A DNA stretch of 64,000 nt, taken from NCBI GenBank assembly GCA_000711775.1, contig ARYC01001912.1:1-64000 (forward strand), in the 5' to 3' direction. The position numbers were made by a program, and so were the translations under genes. The notes under the pieces were generated by a model. That model saw only the letters and a list, made by a program, of their open reading frames with translations. It was not told the origin of the DNA and did no database searches. The DNA is from Oxytricha trifallax. Its lineage: Eukaryota > Ciliophora > Spirotrichea > Sporadotrichida > Oxytrichidae. This document shows positions 41,750 to 52,205 of the stretch, in pieces; position 1 is the first letter of the stretch; the number at the start of each line of letters is the position of its first letter.

Positions 41750-44593
41750 CTTAAAGATGATAATGAGTATCAGATAATCCAAAATAGACTACATGAGGAA
41801 AGTAAATTCAGGGACATGATGCCAAACTTAGAAGATATTTATATAAGTATTATAATAAATATATATATATATATATTGGTAGTTTTGGCAATTAGAGAGG
41901 GATAAGTAATTTCTCAGAGCAAACTTAAGATATAAGGACGAGATCAAATTATACTATGAATCATACAAACAGCACAAGAGTATATTTATGTATAATATTT
42001 AATAATTTATTGATACATATATAAGAAACTTAATATGACTCCAAAAAGTTCATAAAAATATCAATCATTACTAATTGATTATTTATAGTTAAAATCTTAT
42101 TTTCAGAGTAAATGAAACTACATAACAAACTTTCCAATAATATGACGAAAAAAACTAAACAAGATAGGAGATAAAATATGATGATTTTGAAGACTAAGTC
42201 GATAAAATTCCTTAATTAGCTCCAGTCTAGAGAAGAATCATTAAAAAGATAGTAAAAAGGAAAAAATAATAAATTCAAGATGTGAAGTTTAACGATTAGC
42301 ATGAAGATCATAATGATTACGCTTTAGTCAAATCTAGAATTTAGGTCATTCCAAGTGGATAGGGGACCATAGAGGATTAAGGGGTTATAGAAAATAGACT
42401 TAGCATCGATAACAAAGATATTTAAATAAGAAAAGGGAGAAAAAGCTCTAAGAAAACTAAGAGGTCTAAAAGTCGAATTATTGATCAAGAAAACGAAGAC
42501 ATAAATTACGAGAATGATGATGAATAAGAGAGATATTAAAAGGTAGTTTATCAAAATATTGGAAGGTAAGACAATGGGAATAGTAATAAGAAAGGAAGAT
42601 AAGAGGATGGTAATGATTATCAACTGCCTCAATCTCTAATTTAAAATAAAAGAAAGAAATATAATCCGGCTAAGAAAAAAGGAGATAAATCATACATGAG
42701 ATAGTAAATTTAGCAGTAACATGAGGCAACTTTGTAAAGAGCTCTTCAAAACCCATTAACCCATGAAAGAGATGAATTCTACGATAGATCTTTTGTAAGC
42801 ATCCCAGATAGAATTATAATGTTAATTTTTTTAAAAAATAATATTACTTATAGCAACTAGCTCATGAATGACAATACTATTTAGAACTTAAGATCAGACG
42901 AAAACGCGAATAGCTTCGAACATATCTAGCAAATCTACGCTTTAGATTAGTAATAGGGAAGGTCCACAGTTTTGACTACAAATTAATAACTACAGCAACT
43001 ATAAGATGACTTCAATTAAAGCTCCTCAGTAGATTAAAACGATGCTTCAAATTCAGACCATTAAAATCAAGAGCAGTCCTCTGAAAATATATCACCAGAG
43101 TAAATCAGAGTTAATCAATTGAGTCTAGAGGCTTACATTTAATACAGAAAAGAGAGATAAAAGCGCATTCATACTGAGATATTTAATTTCATATGGATCA
43201 ACTTCATCTATATGGCATTCTTTGCATTCTTATTGGCTCGCTAAACTTGGCTGAGTTAAATGAACTGTGAGATATCATTGGTGGTGTTTATCATATATCA
43301 TGTTTCGTAAGCACTTAGATTAAGGAAGATATTCTTAAAAACCTTTTGGTAAAATTCTGAACTTGAGCAAATGACTTTTTGGATGATAGTTAGTATACAA
43401 GTAAGAAAAAATAGTTAAAGGTATTCATCACCTAAATTATTTTTAAAATTTAACTTTTAAAGTTTTAATAAAAAAATTTACTCTAAATAATTCTAAGAAA
43501 TATGCTTTATTTAGGATAATTGGTTGAAAAGCTTTTAATTTACATTTTTTCAAACACAAAAATACTTGAATATAAAAAAATCAAAAGTTCTGTCAATATA
43601 AAAAATTTAATTAAACATTTGACTTCTGTTTAGAGATAAAAAGAAAAACTTTGAAGGATAAGATAAGTATTAGACTAGATCTTTCAAGTAATCTTCTACA
43701 CTCTTCTAATATTCTTTACGATTTAAGTTGAGGGTGGTCGATTGGTCAGATCATATATAGTAATCTTGCCTGAAGCTGCTACATTTATAGTATTAATAAC
43801 ATTATCAAGATGGCCAGACAATCCATGTTCTTCACTGGTACATTTACTACGCTTTTGTGGCATGATACTCAAGTTTTTCTTGTTTTTATTCTTGCTTTTG
43901 AAGATTGATGGAATTATAGGGTGGAGCTGGACTACAGTTTTGTGGTAATTATTTAAATTATTATTTTATACTTACTTAGGCCTTTTTGGTGTGGTCTTGC
44001 AGTTCATGTCATTTTCATCATATTTATAACTGGCTTGTTTCTCTACAGTTTAGTTTGCTATTGTAGAGGAGAATTTTCTTGGTAGTGTTGTAAGCATACA
44101 ATTAAATATCATTATTTCATCTTTTTAGTAATCGCTAATTTCTGGGCAATTTTGATATCAGTTGGATTTGGTTTAGCAGCTCTTAACAGTATTTTGATAT
44201 TCATTTCAAAGAATCCATCTCCTAGTGATTCTTACAGTTTAACAGGCGAATCTGAAAATAATTCTAATAATTCCACCTCACATAATTATAATAAATCTTC
44301 CTAAAACAACACATTGATAAGTGAATAGAATTCTACAAGTCAAATTAGCGGAAATGATTATTCTTCTATTAATGATCTGGCATTGATTTGGATTCCAGTT
44401 TTATACTTACTAGCTAATATCTTGTCAACATTTTTACTCATGCCTCTTTTAACGTAAGATTTACAATTGCTTTATTAATATCTTTTTACAGGATCTGGTT
44501 TGAGAAATTGCTGTATTAAGAGGATAGAGTCTAAGTCACAAGTCTTTAAAGAGAATTTATCATTTTATTTAAATTTTTAATGTAAAATTCATT
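41750..44593 (+). CDS. Multipass membrane protein, TMEM185-like C-terminal half
   Basis: The start is not resolved. The first confident segment is DDNEYQIIQNRLHEESKFRD near 41760, then after AT-rich breaks FWQLERDKQFLRANLRYKDE, a long basic/Gln-rich region (RKSSKKTKRSKSRIIDQENE), SLEAYIQYRKERQ and a membrane block, NFIWINFIYMAFFAFLLARQ. After a 287 bp IES (pointer CAAGTAA) come VIFYTLLIFFTIQVEGGRLV, ILKFFLFLFLLLKIDGIIGW and SWTTVLWPFWCGLAVHVIFI; the KIDGxIxWSWxxVxxPxW signature matches TMEM185 (LRVDGLIKWSWWAVFAPIW). More helices follow (FWAILISVGFGLAALNSIL; ALIWIPVLYLLANILSTFLL). The last exon reads IWFEKLLYQEDRVQV; its stop is uncertain because the competing frame ends at 44593, converging on the next gene. 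Confidence 0.65.
43398..43691. other. 287 bp IES, pointer CAAGTAA
   Basis: CAAGTAA occurs at 43398-43404 and 43685-43691. Keeping one copy joins MIVSIQ to VIFYTLLIFF in frame. Splicing as GTAAG..TCAAG would shift the frame, so elimination, not splicing, explains it. Confidence 0.85.
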
Positions 44594-44858
44594 GATACTT
44601 TCTAGCTCCCTTTTTGCTATTTCGCTATTTCATCAGCTAATTATCAATAGCCTAATTATCCTCTAAATTTCCATTTGTGTTAATTCTAAAAACGACTTGA
44701 TCTCCATCGCAATAATTGACATGATTACCGATTATTTTCTACTCAGTTTCCTTGTCATAATTTCCCCCAAGTGTATTTGTATTATTTCCACCTAGCTGCT
44801 TATTAAATAGTTTCTACAGATCCTTCTGATGTAAATAGTCCTCTAAATTAAAACTCAT
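44589..44858 (-). CDS. Small protein, unknown
   Basis: An uninterrupted 89-residue frame from ATG 44856-44858 (MSFNLEDYLHQKDLQKLFNK) through QLGGNNTNTLGGNYDKETEQ and NHVNYCDGDQVVFRINTNGN to TGA 44589-44591. Gln/Asn-rich with one hydrophobic segment (VVFRI). Not recognised. Converges tightly with the TMEM185-like gene. It could instead be the 3' part of the NOL12 transcript next door, but its own ATG follows AT-rich sequence. Confidence 0.55.
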
Positions 44859-45287
44859 GTTCGTTTATTTACTTCGATACTACCGCTTTATTTAATGAAT
44901 TTTCTTTTTTAGGAGTTTCAAGTCTTTCTTATGACTCTTTTTGAAGTAAGTGTTCGTCATTTTTTTCTAAAGTGTGAAAGTTTTACAAAACAATTTAATT
45001 GTTGAGAAAATTTTAATATAAATACACATAATAGAAATTATGATCTTACTAGAAAAGCAGGTGCTTTGAACTTGTATATTTTTAAGGTCTATTCATTTTC
45101 CTGAGATTCCTGTGTTAATTCTCTTTAAAGATGTAAGGAAATAATTACAAATTTACATCTATATGTGTGCTTGGCAATAAATATCAAGAAATTAATAGAT
45201 TTGAATAATGGTTTAATAGAAATAAAGAGATGATTTTTGCAACTCTCGCTTATGTATAGCTGTTATTAATTAAATGAGGAATTCCCA
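44859..45287. other. AT-rich spacer
   Basis: No feature seen between the small gene and the NOL12 stop. Confidence 0.4.
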
Positions 45288-45671
45288 TCAATTTTTAAGC
45301 AAGGATTGCACTTGTTCGTATTGCTCTTCGATTCTTTCATTATGCTACAAATTAAATCATTAATATATACAATTAAGAACATAAAGAATTGTGGGGAAGT
45401 TTATAAATAGAAAGACTATAATAGTTTACCTTCTTTCTCTCTTGGACGACATCCTTTCTTTTATCTTTGATTTCTTATTTAATTTTGTCTTGAGCTACCT
45501 TTCTTCTAACATCCTTTCTCTTCTTGAATCCAGTCAAGTACTCCCTATATTATCAATAAATTATATTATGTATATTGAATAATAGTATAACAAGAAAACC
45601 GTATATTAAAGAGCGCAATTCTTACTTTCTCTTGTCGGAGTCGAATTTAATCTCGGATTTGTGTTTGCCCA
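45288..45671 (-). CDS. NOL12: NOL12/Rrp17, ribosome-biogenesis exonuclease homologue
   Basis: Nucleolar protein needed for 5'-end processing of large-subunit pre-rRNA. From ATG 45669-45671: MGKHKSEIKFDSDKRK, intron (GTAAGAATTGCG..GATAATATAG, about 80 nt), EYLTGFKKRKDVRRKVAQDK matching human EYLTGFHKRKVERKKAAIEE, then IKQEIKDKRKDVVQERKK, a second intron (GTAAACTATTATAG.. to ATTTGTAG) and HNERIEEQYEQVQSLLKN with TGA 45288-45290. At about 72 residues it is far shorter than human NOL12 (about 213), covering only the conserved N-terminal coiled domain, so the C-terminus may lie on another exon or MDS or be genuinely reduced. Confidence 0.82.
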
Positions 45672-45724
45672 TTTTCAATTTATTTTAGTAATTTATTATA
45701 ATTAATGTAATTAATTCTTTTGAA

Positions 45725-46504
45725 ATGATGCAAAGAAATAGAAGTCAACCCACTCTTCTCACAAATTCATATATATTTTTTATTATAATATATGCGACTA
45801 TATTTATATTTTTATATCATAATCAATTCATAAGCAACTTCCTCGAATATTGTAAATAATATCCTAAATCCACTGTATAAGCCTCCTCGAGTAAACCCAG
45901 CATACCAACAGCAATCTCTCTCTAAAGTGTAGAGTGTCAGGTAAGTTGGAGACCCCTTAATGTAGCAAAATCGTAACAACTCAATGATAAACCTTAGTGA
46001 TCCTTAAGCAAATAATTAACAAAATAACCATTTAACATAGCAGCAATAATCAGTTTTAAGGAAATACTCCAGCAATTCATAATAACGAGATGCAGGGGAT
46101 TAGAATCGGTAAGAATCAAATGGTTAACATAATTTTACTGAAGAATAGAAAGCTTAATACTATTGTTATGATTTAATTGCACTTTAGATTAACACCGAGT
46201 TATAAAAAATATTATAGCTATTTTATTATAGATTTAGCAATAACAGTTTATGCAGTCGTAAATGAAAAGTAAATTTGATGAACTGATAGCAGAAAAGCGA
46301 TTACTATAGCTAAAGTTAAAAGAGAGGCAGCTCAAACAAGAAAAAGAAGCAAGGGAGAGAGCCATGCTTATCAAAATGGAAAATCAAATGTCCAAACAAA
46401 TTCAAAAATAAAGAGGTAATAGTCGTGGTGGCGGTGGAGGATCTGTGTTCGGAGAGAATAACAACTCAGATTCAGATAGAGAAGACGCTGGGGCATTAGT
46501 ATGA
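45725..46504 (+). CDS. Gln-rich protein with C-terminal coiled coil, unknown
   Basis: Starts at ATG 45725 (MMQRNRSQPTLLTNS), interrupted by a 61 bp IES (pointer AATTCATA), then QATSSNIVNNILNPLYKPP, PAYQQQSLSKVQSVRQVGDP and an Asn/Gln-rich stretch, FTEEQKAQYCYDLIALQINT, a short intron near 46205-46240, then a strongly charged helix (KSKFDELIAEKRLLQLKLKE; RQLKQEKEARERAMLIKMEN) and a Gly/Asp tail (SRGGGGGSVFGENNNSDSD) ending at TGA 46502-46504. The helix suggests dimerisation or cytoskeletal attachment. No family recognised. Confidence 0.6.
45764..45832. other. 61 bp IES, pointer AATTCATA
   Basis: AATTCATA at 45764-45771 and 45825-45832. Removal restores LLTNSQATSSNIVN; the removed piece is almost pure A+T. 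Confidence 0.8.
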
Positions 46505-46721
46505 GTGTTAAAAGAGTAACAATAAGAACTAAAACACTTATATAAAATAATAAAAATAAAAATTCCAAATGAAAATCATTAATTTATGTTTTATTGATTT
46601 TGATAAAGTTAGGTAAGAACATATTGTATAAAATAATTGAAAATATTTTCATTTCTTAAAAATTAGCAACAGCCTAAAATATCAATAATTATTATTTTAT
46701 TGATATTAATCTACTAAAAAT

Positions 46722-47687
46722 ATGTTTATATATATTCTATCCATATTTGTAGCATTTTTTTTATCTCTAAGGTTTTTATCAAACCTGTTGATAAACACAA
46801 AGACTAAACAAGAAGAAAAGTTACTTGGCGAAAATAAAGGTCTAATGAAAAGACTCGAAAATTTGGAATAAAAGAGGGGAATAAAATACAAAGGAAAGAA
46901 AAACTTGGATGACTCAGATGAAGAGACAAAAGAAAATAATGGTAAAAACTCCTTTCTAGAAAGAATGAATAGCTAATAAAGTTTGAATAATCATTTGATG
47001 AGATAGGGCATGTCTTAACAATTTAACCCGTATGCAGCTCAATAAATGGGCTAAATAAACTCAATGAATCCTTATGTAACTGGCATGCCATATATGCCTG
47101 GGTAGTATCCTGTGTAAAGTCCTTTAGGAATAGGGCAATAATTTCAATATGGATAACCAATGATACCTTAAACTTATATGCATCCATAGCTAGGAATGCA
47201 GCAGCCACCTTTCATGAATCAAATTAATGGAATGAATCCTTACTAGCAACCTAATTTTAACAATATGTATGGAAACTAAATGATGTCCCCTTAAAACTTA
47301 TACTAGCAATAGCTTTCAGCTATGGTACCTCCTTTAAATTTAAATCATCTATAAATGCCATAAACGCAAACTTTGACTCAACCTACTGTAACAAATACCC
47401 AATAAAATTTAAGTTTAATAACTCCAAATTTCACGAGAGAAACAAAAGTTACAAAGCAAGACAGCGACAGAAACTATCAATCAAATCAAAACACGGTTTA
47501 AATTGATAATGAGTTTGAAACACCTTATGCAATAAAATAAAAACTTTAAAATGATGAAATCATAAGGCAAATGAAAATGATGAATGGGGTGTAATAATTC
47601 AGTAATTTAGAAGTCATGGCTAAAAGTGGTTTTAGACCGCAGAGTAGCTCAAGGAAAATCAATGCTCTTGATGATGGAGATATGTGA
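46722..47687 (+). CDS. N-terminally anchored Gln/Met/Pro/Asn-rich protein
   Basis: Uninterrupted 321-residue frame from ATG 46722. MFIYILSIFVAFFLSLRFLS is a signal anchor or signal peptide; a charged coiled coil follows (KQEEKLLGENKGLMKRLENL), then an acidic patch (NLDDSDEETKENNGKN) and a long low-complexity region dominated by Gln, Asn, Met, Pro and Tyr (MNPYVTGMPYMPGQYPVQSP; QPMIPQTYMHPQLGMQQPPF). The C-terminus regains order: NEFETPYAIKQKLQNDEIIR and SGFRPQSSSRKINALDDGDM before TGA 47685-47687. The middle has prion-like composition and resembles matrix or scaffold proteins. No homologue recognised. Confidence 0.65.
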
Positions 47688-47819
47688 TCATTTTAAAGTT
47701 AAATAAATTTGTTATTGAATAAGTTGGTTGTATACAATATGCAGTTAAATATATAGTTATTTTTTACTTAGTATTAATGCTAATAGTTTTAATTTTATAA
47801 TTTAAATTTAATCTTTAAA

Positions 47820-48491
47820 ATGTCTTAGCTTGGAAATACTTAAACTTAATTTGAAAATGATGCAGCTCTCTCTGAGGTTTCTGATTCCCTGCGCTAAATA
47901 GAAAACATAATGAAAGCAGAGTAAAAGCGAAGAGTAGAATCAAACGAGATTATGAACGAGTACATCACTTCTTACCTCGACCAGCTACAATAATCTCTAA
48001 ATGACAGAGTAGTCTAGTAATTTTTAATGCTTAAGAGCAGAGTTGAGACTATCGATGGGCATATGACTAAAATAGAGAGGGAACTCGAGAAGCAAGAGGT
48101 TGACATAAAAACTGCCATTAATTAGAGAAAGAATCAAATCGATAGAGAAATTACAAATGCTGAAAATTTACTAAGGAATGTTAAAGGATCCTATAGAGTG
48201 CAAAAAGAGAGATTAGACAGTGAATAAGAAGTACTTATAAAAGAGATATAAAAGCTGCTTAAAAATGATGATTGTATTTGGGAATAAATCAAGGTCACTT
48301 AGGTCTAATATCGACTGTAAAAATTGCAAAATTTTGACCAGTTAAAAGAGTTTGCTGAAGAGTTGAGTGAAATATAGGAGCTACTGGATTAAGAGGAGGA
48401 TGAAAGAAAGCAAGATGATTAAGAGATAGTTGATATGCTCAATGAAATATGCATAAAGATGTATAAAAGAATTTAAGATTAAAATTAGTGA
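47820..48491 (+). CDS. Coiled-coil protein, SF-assemblin/giardin-like (tentative)
   Basis: Single frame of 223 residues, ATG 47820 to TGA 48489-48491. It is helical from end to end: SDSLRQIENIMKAEQKRRVE, NEYITSYLDQLQQSLNDRVV, LKSRVETIDGHMTKIERELE, NQIDREITNAENLLRNVKGS, KEFAEELSEIQELLDQEEDE. The rhythm and the RVxxIDxHMxKIExELEK block recall striated-fibre assemblins that build basal-body rootlets, which ciliates have in abundance. The resemblance is by composition and pattern only; any coiled-coil family could give it. No introns or IESs. Confidence 0.5.
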
Positions 48492-48582
48492 TTTCTTTCA
48501 CTCACTACATTTAAATTTACATGCTTGTTGAAAAGTTTAAAATAAGTTCATTAAGGGAATTAATGAAATAAATTTGAATAAA

Positions 48583-50707
48583 ATGGCTGAAAAGTTAAAC
48601 CGTGTAGAGTCCACTAAATCTCTTCCAGGTTCTGTGAATGAATATATCGAAACTCACCAGGTAATAATACCGTTTACAAAACTTTATATTTTAACCTATC
48701 ATCTATAGCTTGAGAGAATAGTGAACAGAGCCCTGAATGATGTTTTAAGATAGAGACCAATTGATCCCTTGTCTACAATTGCAACGCTTCTTTTAAATCA
48801 AGCCTCAAACAGTATTCCAGTATTCGATCGCATCATTGCTAGAAAAACTTTTCTTATGGAGAATCCATTATTTTAAACTTTAAAATTGCAAGTGTACATG
48901 AATTACTAAGGGAGGTCTGAGCTCAGATATACTCATATTATGAGTTACGATCCAGAGGAGCAGGACAAATTTATTTATGATAATAAATCAGAAAAAACTG
49001 GATTGGAATACGCTTGTGATCTCATCAACTCAGAATTAAATCTTGTTATTGCAGGGACAGTTGTGCAGACAATAAATATTTAAAAAGATTATTAACATAT
49101 CAGGATTATATGATTTTTTCCATTTATAAATTGATGTTTTAATTCTAAATGGATGACATTGACTCTCTCTTATTCCAATTTTATCAATAGAAAATATAGA
49201 ACAATTAAGACATTGGAACAAATGTTATAAGATCTTGCAGTGAAGCAATTTTCTACGCAACTGCTAGCTGTTACAATAGAATTGACTTGAATTAAGGAAT
49301 TAATAATAAAATGTATCCAGTTCCACTCGTTAATACCAAATTGATGTTTACGTTGTTTAATGGTGGTAAGAGCAATGCATCTGCTGTTAAGTTTTAGAAG
49401 TTTTACTTGATTATTGATATACATGATAGAAATGAAAATCATAAGGCTCACATATATTTTTATAAATTATATTGTAGGCGTGATTTTTATTAGACACCTC
49501 GAATGAAATTCCTATCCTATTATATTGTTTTATCCTATTATATTGTATTATCTTATAATTAATGAATTATGTTCAATTAATTATGAAAAAAGAACTTAGT
49601 TTTGAATTGAACTATATTTAATATAAATGAAAAGTTTTAAAATTTATATAAAAATAAATTTATTGTAATGATAAAAAATTATTTTGTTATTTTTTTACTT
49701 ATAAAGTTTAATCTTTACATAAAATTATTTCAATTAAAATATAGCATAAAGTATTGACGTTAGAATTTGAAAAATAATTTAAGTATATATTTTTCTATAT
49801 TACTTTAGAAACTTTCACTACTAATTATTATTATTTACACATTGATGTGGTTGATTGTTTCATTAAGTTTCAATAAGCACTCAAGAAAGCTGTACCCTCA
49901 ACAAAGCAAGGAGTAAGTAAATATAAATCTATTCTAATAACTTTTCTATAGGAAGCTGGATTCAAGCCAACCCCAGAAGGTTCTTATTTCAACGCTTTAG
50001 CAACTATAAATGAAACTTTTAAGTTTGTCGAGGATGCAATTGCAGCTTCAGGTGCTAACAATTCAGATGGGAAAATCTTCAAAATTGGCATAAATTGTGA
50101 AGGAGAGAGTTACTTTAACAAAGACCCTAAAGACGCAAACAAATACGAGGTGGAGGGACAGAAAAATTAGGCAGATTAAGATTAGCTTACAGATTACTAC
50201 TTAAGAGTCTGCAATGAACATCCCTTAGTAGCACTGATTGAAGATCCATTTGCAAATCATGACTCGAAAGGTTATTAGAAAATGCTTATCAAATTCAAGA
50301 ATTCTGCTCCACATGTGAAGATAGGTTGCAGAGCTATGTTTAACGATGGTTCAATGGTTAAGATTGCTTAATTCACTGAATTTGGATTGAAAAATGATGC
50401 AACAAATCCATACCTCTAAGTTGAGGATGACGAGGCAAACAAAGACAAGTTCACTCCTGACTTCATTCATCTTAACAAAGTGCACATCAAAACTATCTAA
50501 GACATTATGAATTATAAGTCTCACATAGACCAATAACCTCAACAAAGGCAATTCTAGTTCATTTTAGATGATGGAAAGATTGATAGCATGCAAAGCGGAA
50601 TGGTTGACTTAGCAGTAGGTTTGGGATTTTAATATCTCAATATCCAAGGATTTTATAAGCCAGAGAAATTAGCAAAGGTTCTAAGACTTGCAGAAATATA
50701 TTAATGA
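48583..50707 (+). CDS. ENO4: Enolase 4-like protein
   Basis: ENO4 is a divergent enolase of the sperm/ciliary compartment in animals. Start ATG 48583, MAEKLNRVESTKSLPGSVNE with a DPY30-like helix (LQRIVNRALNDVLRQRPIDP), then LKLQVYMNYQGRSELRYTH, GTNVIRSCSEAIFYATASCY and PVPLVNTKLMFTLFNGGKSN, matching human SMPLLMVSLVSCGKSS. A 389 bp IES (pointer CACAT) precedes IDVVDCFIKFQQALKKAVPS, a short intron, then PEGSYFNALATINETFKFV, GINCEGESYFNKDPKDANKY matching INCAGHELMDYNKGKYEV, HPLVALIEDPFANHD matching YPSIIALIDPF, and MVDLAVGLGFQYLNIQGFYK matching SLVDLAVGLGVRFIKLGG. Ends at TGA 50705-50707. Canonical catalytic Lys/Glu residues are not clearly conserved, as in other ENO4. A further break near 49060-49200 is unresolved. 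Confidence 0.87.
49449..49842. other. 389 bp IES in ENO4, pointer CACAT
   Basis: CACAT at 49449-49453 and 49838-49842. Keeping one joins NENHKAHI to DVVDCFIKFQ in frame. The removed piece is very AT-rich with tandem TATCCTATTATATTG repeats at about 49514-49550. Confidence 0.8.
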
Positions 50708-50803
50708 GCCCTCAGTTTGTTACAATATACTGAAATGTGATTAGTTAGTTTAATTTTATAATTATCATTAAGCCAAATTAAAAGAGAAGTATTAATATTA
50801 AAT

Positions 50804-51706
50804 ATGGAATTACTGAAAATAATCAGGGAATAGTCAGGGGATTTCCCTAAATTTGAAAGTTAACTTGCCAAAACTCCAGCTGAAGGTTTGATAGAGGTCA
50901 TATAAGATGGCAGAAATTTATTGCATATCATCTGTGCATCTGGTTATACAAAATACGCTCATCTACTATTAAATGCTGCTGCTTCAAAGTAAATTTCACA
51001 GGATATATTAGATTCTAAGGAGGAAAAAGAGCAATAGACCCCACTCTTTTTTGCAATTAGATGTGCTCCTAATGGTTTCCCTGAAATTATAACTCTGCTA
51101 ATAAAGAGTGGATGCAACATCAATTTGAGGGATAAGTATGGAAGGTCAGCTGTACATTACGCTTGCGAATAGGGATAAGACGATACACTATAGTTATTAA
51201 TACAGCATGGAGCTGACGTAAATATTCAGGATATTGAAAAAGGGAAGACACCTATGCATGTTGCAATTGAAAATGGCTAATACAACGCTGTTTAGATCTT
51301 ATGTGAGTAAAGTCACGCTAAAACTGACTTAGTAGATTTGCAAGGAGATAGTATTTTGCATTATGCAGCTATTACACAAGGAAATGCAAATTTATACCTA
51401 CGCTTCTTAATTGAGAAGCAGAACATGAGTGTTTTTATCAAAAATAAAGAGGGACTTACTCCTAGAGGACTGGCTGAGAAAATTAGCTTATCAAAGTATC
51501 ATAGAGTAATTAAGAGTCTGAAGACTTATGAAAGTAAATAGGAAGCAAAAATAATTAAGCCAAGATTAAGGAAAGTTAAGAGAATAATTAAATATGAAAA
51601 TGAGAAGAACTTTACTTCGACTATTATTTCGAGTATGTGGATTAGCATGATTATTCCTATAATTTTAGCTTTACTGTTTGTGTATTTAGAAAAATTATTA
51701 TTGTGA
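50804..51706 (+). CDS. Ankyrin-repeat protein with C-terminal membrane anchor
   Basis: Continuous 300-residue frame, ATG 50804 to TGA 51704-51706. Ankyrin repeats in order: DGRNLLHIICASGYTKYAHL, QTPLFFAIRCAPNGFPEIIT, YGRSAVHYACEQGQDDTLQL, GKTPMHVAIENGQYNAVQIL, GDSILHYAAITQGNANLYLR and GLTPRGLAEK. A basic linker (KPRLRKVKRIIKYE) precedes one C-terminal hydrophobic helix (STIISSMWISMIIPIILALL) that would make it tail-anchored. Ankyrin proteins with a C-terminal anchor are adaptor-type; the target is unknown. No interruption at all. Confidence 0.82.
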
Positions 51707-52205
51707 TTTAATATCATTAATTTATAATTAGAATTTAATTCACTTTATCATCCCTGATTGGTCAAATTAAAGACTATAAATTAGGTAAGTTTAATAGATT
51801 AATAATTTATTTAATATGGAAAATTAAGAACATTAAATTATTACATACCCTGATATTTATAATTACAACCATGTGAAAAAAATTTCATTCACAACATATA
51901 AAATATAACTGAAATGAAATATATCTCGTGAAATTTCTAAATAGCATCACTATTTAAAATTAGATATATATTTAAAAATATATAATTTCAAATTCGAATT
52001 TTCAATTTGAGAACATAGTTTCAATGTAAGAAAATTTTGTCAACAAATGATAAAAAATATTTATAATATTTACTACATCATAATTGAAAAATAATACCAT
52101 TCCCTTCCAAAGATACACTAAATAAACCTAAATACTTCTAAGTTAATTAATAGTTTTCAATTATTATCATTAATGCTACTATTAATATTAATATTACATA
52201 TCCTG
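51707..52205. other. AT-rich spacer
   Basis: No open frame or signal; presumably the eliminated DNA between two macronuclear loci. Confidence 0.45.

Noticed and set aside
42324..42632. Reverse hydrophobic 102-codon ORF
   Set aside because: Antisense of a Lys/Gln-rich stretch in the TMEM185-like gene; AAG/AAA codons read backwards give Leu/Phe.
43398..43691. GT..AG intron in the TMEM185-like gene
   Set aside because: Splicing would shift frame; pointer-based removal does not.
46371..47208. Reverse ORFs at 46371, 46706 and 47023
   Set aside because: All are antisense to the two Gln-rich forward genes.
49036..49451. Reverse ORFs of 61 and 93 codons
   Set aside because: Antisense of ENO4, which has a clear homologue match on the forward strand.
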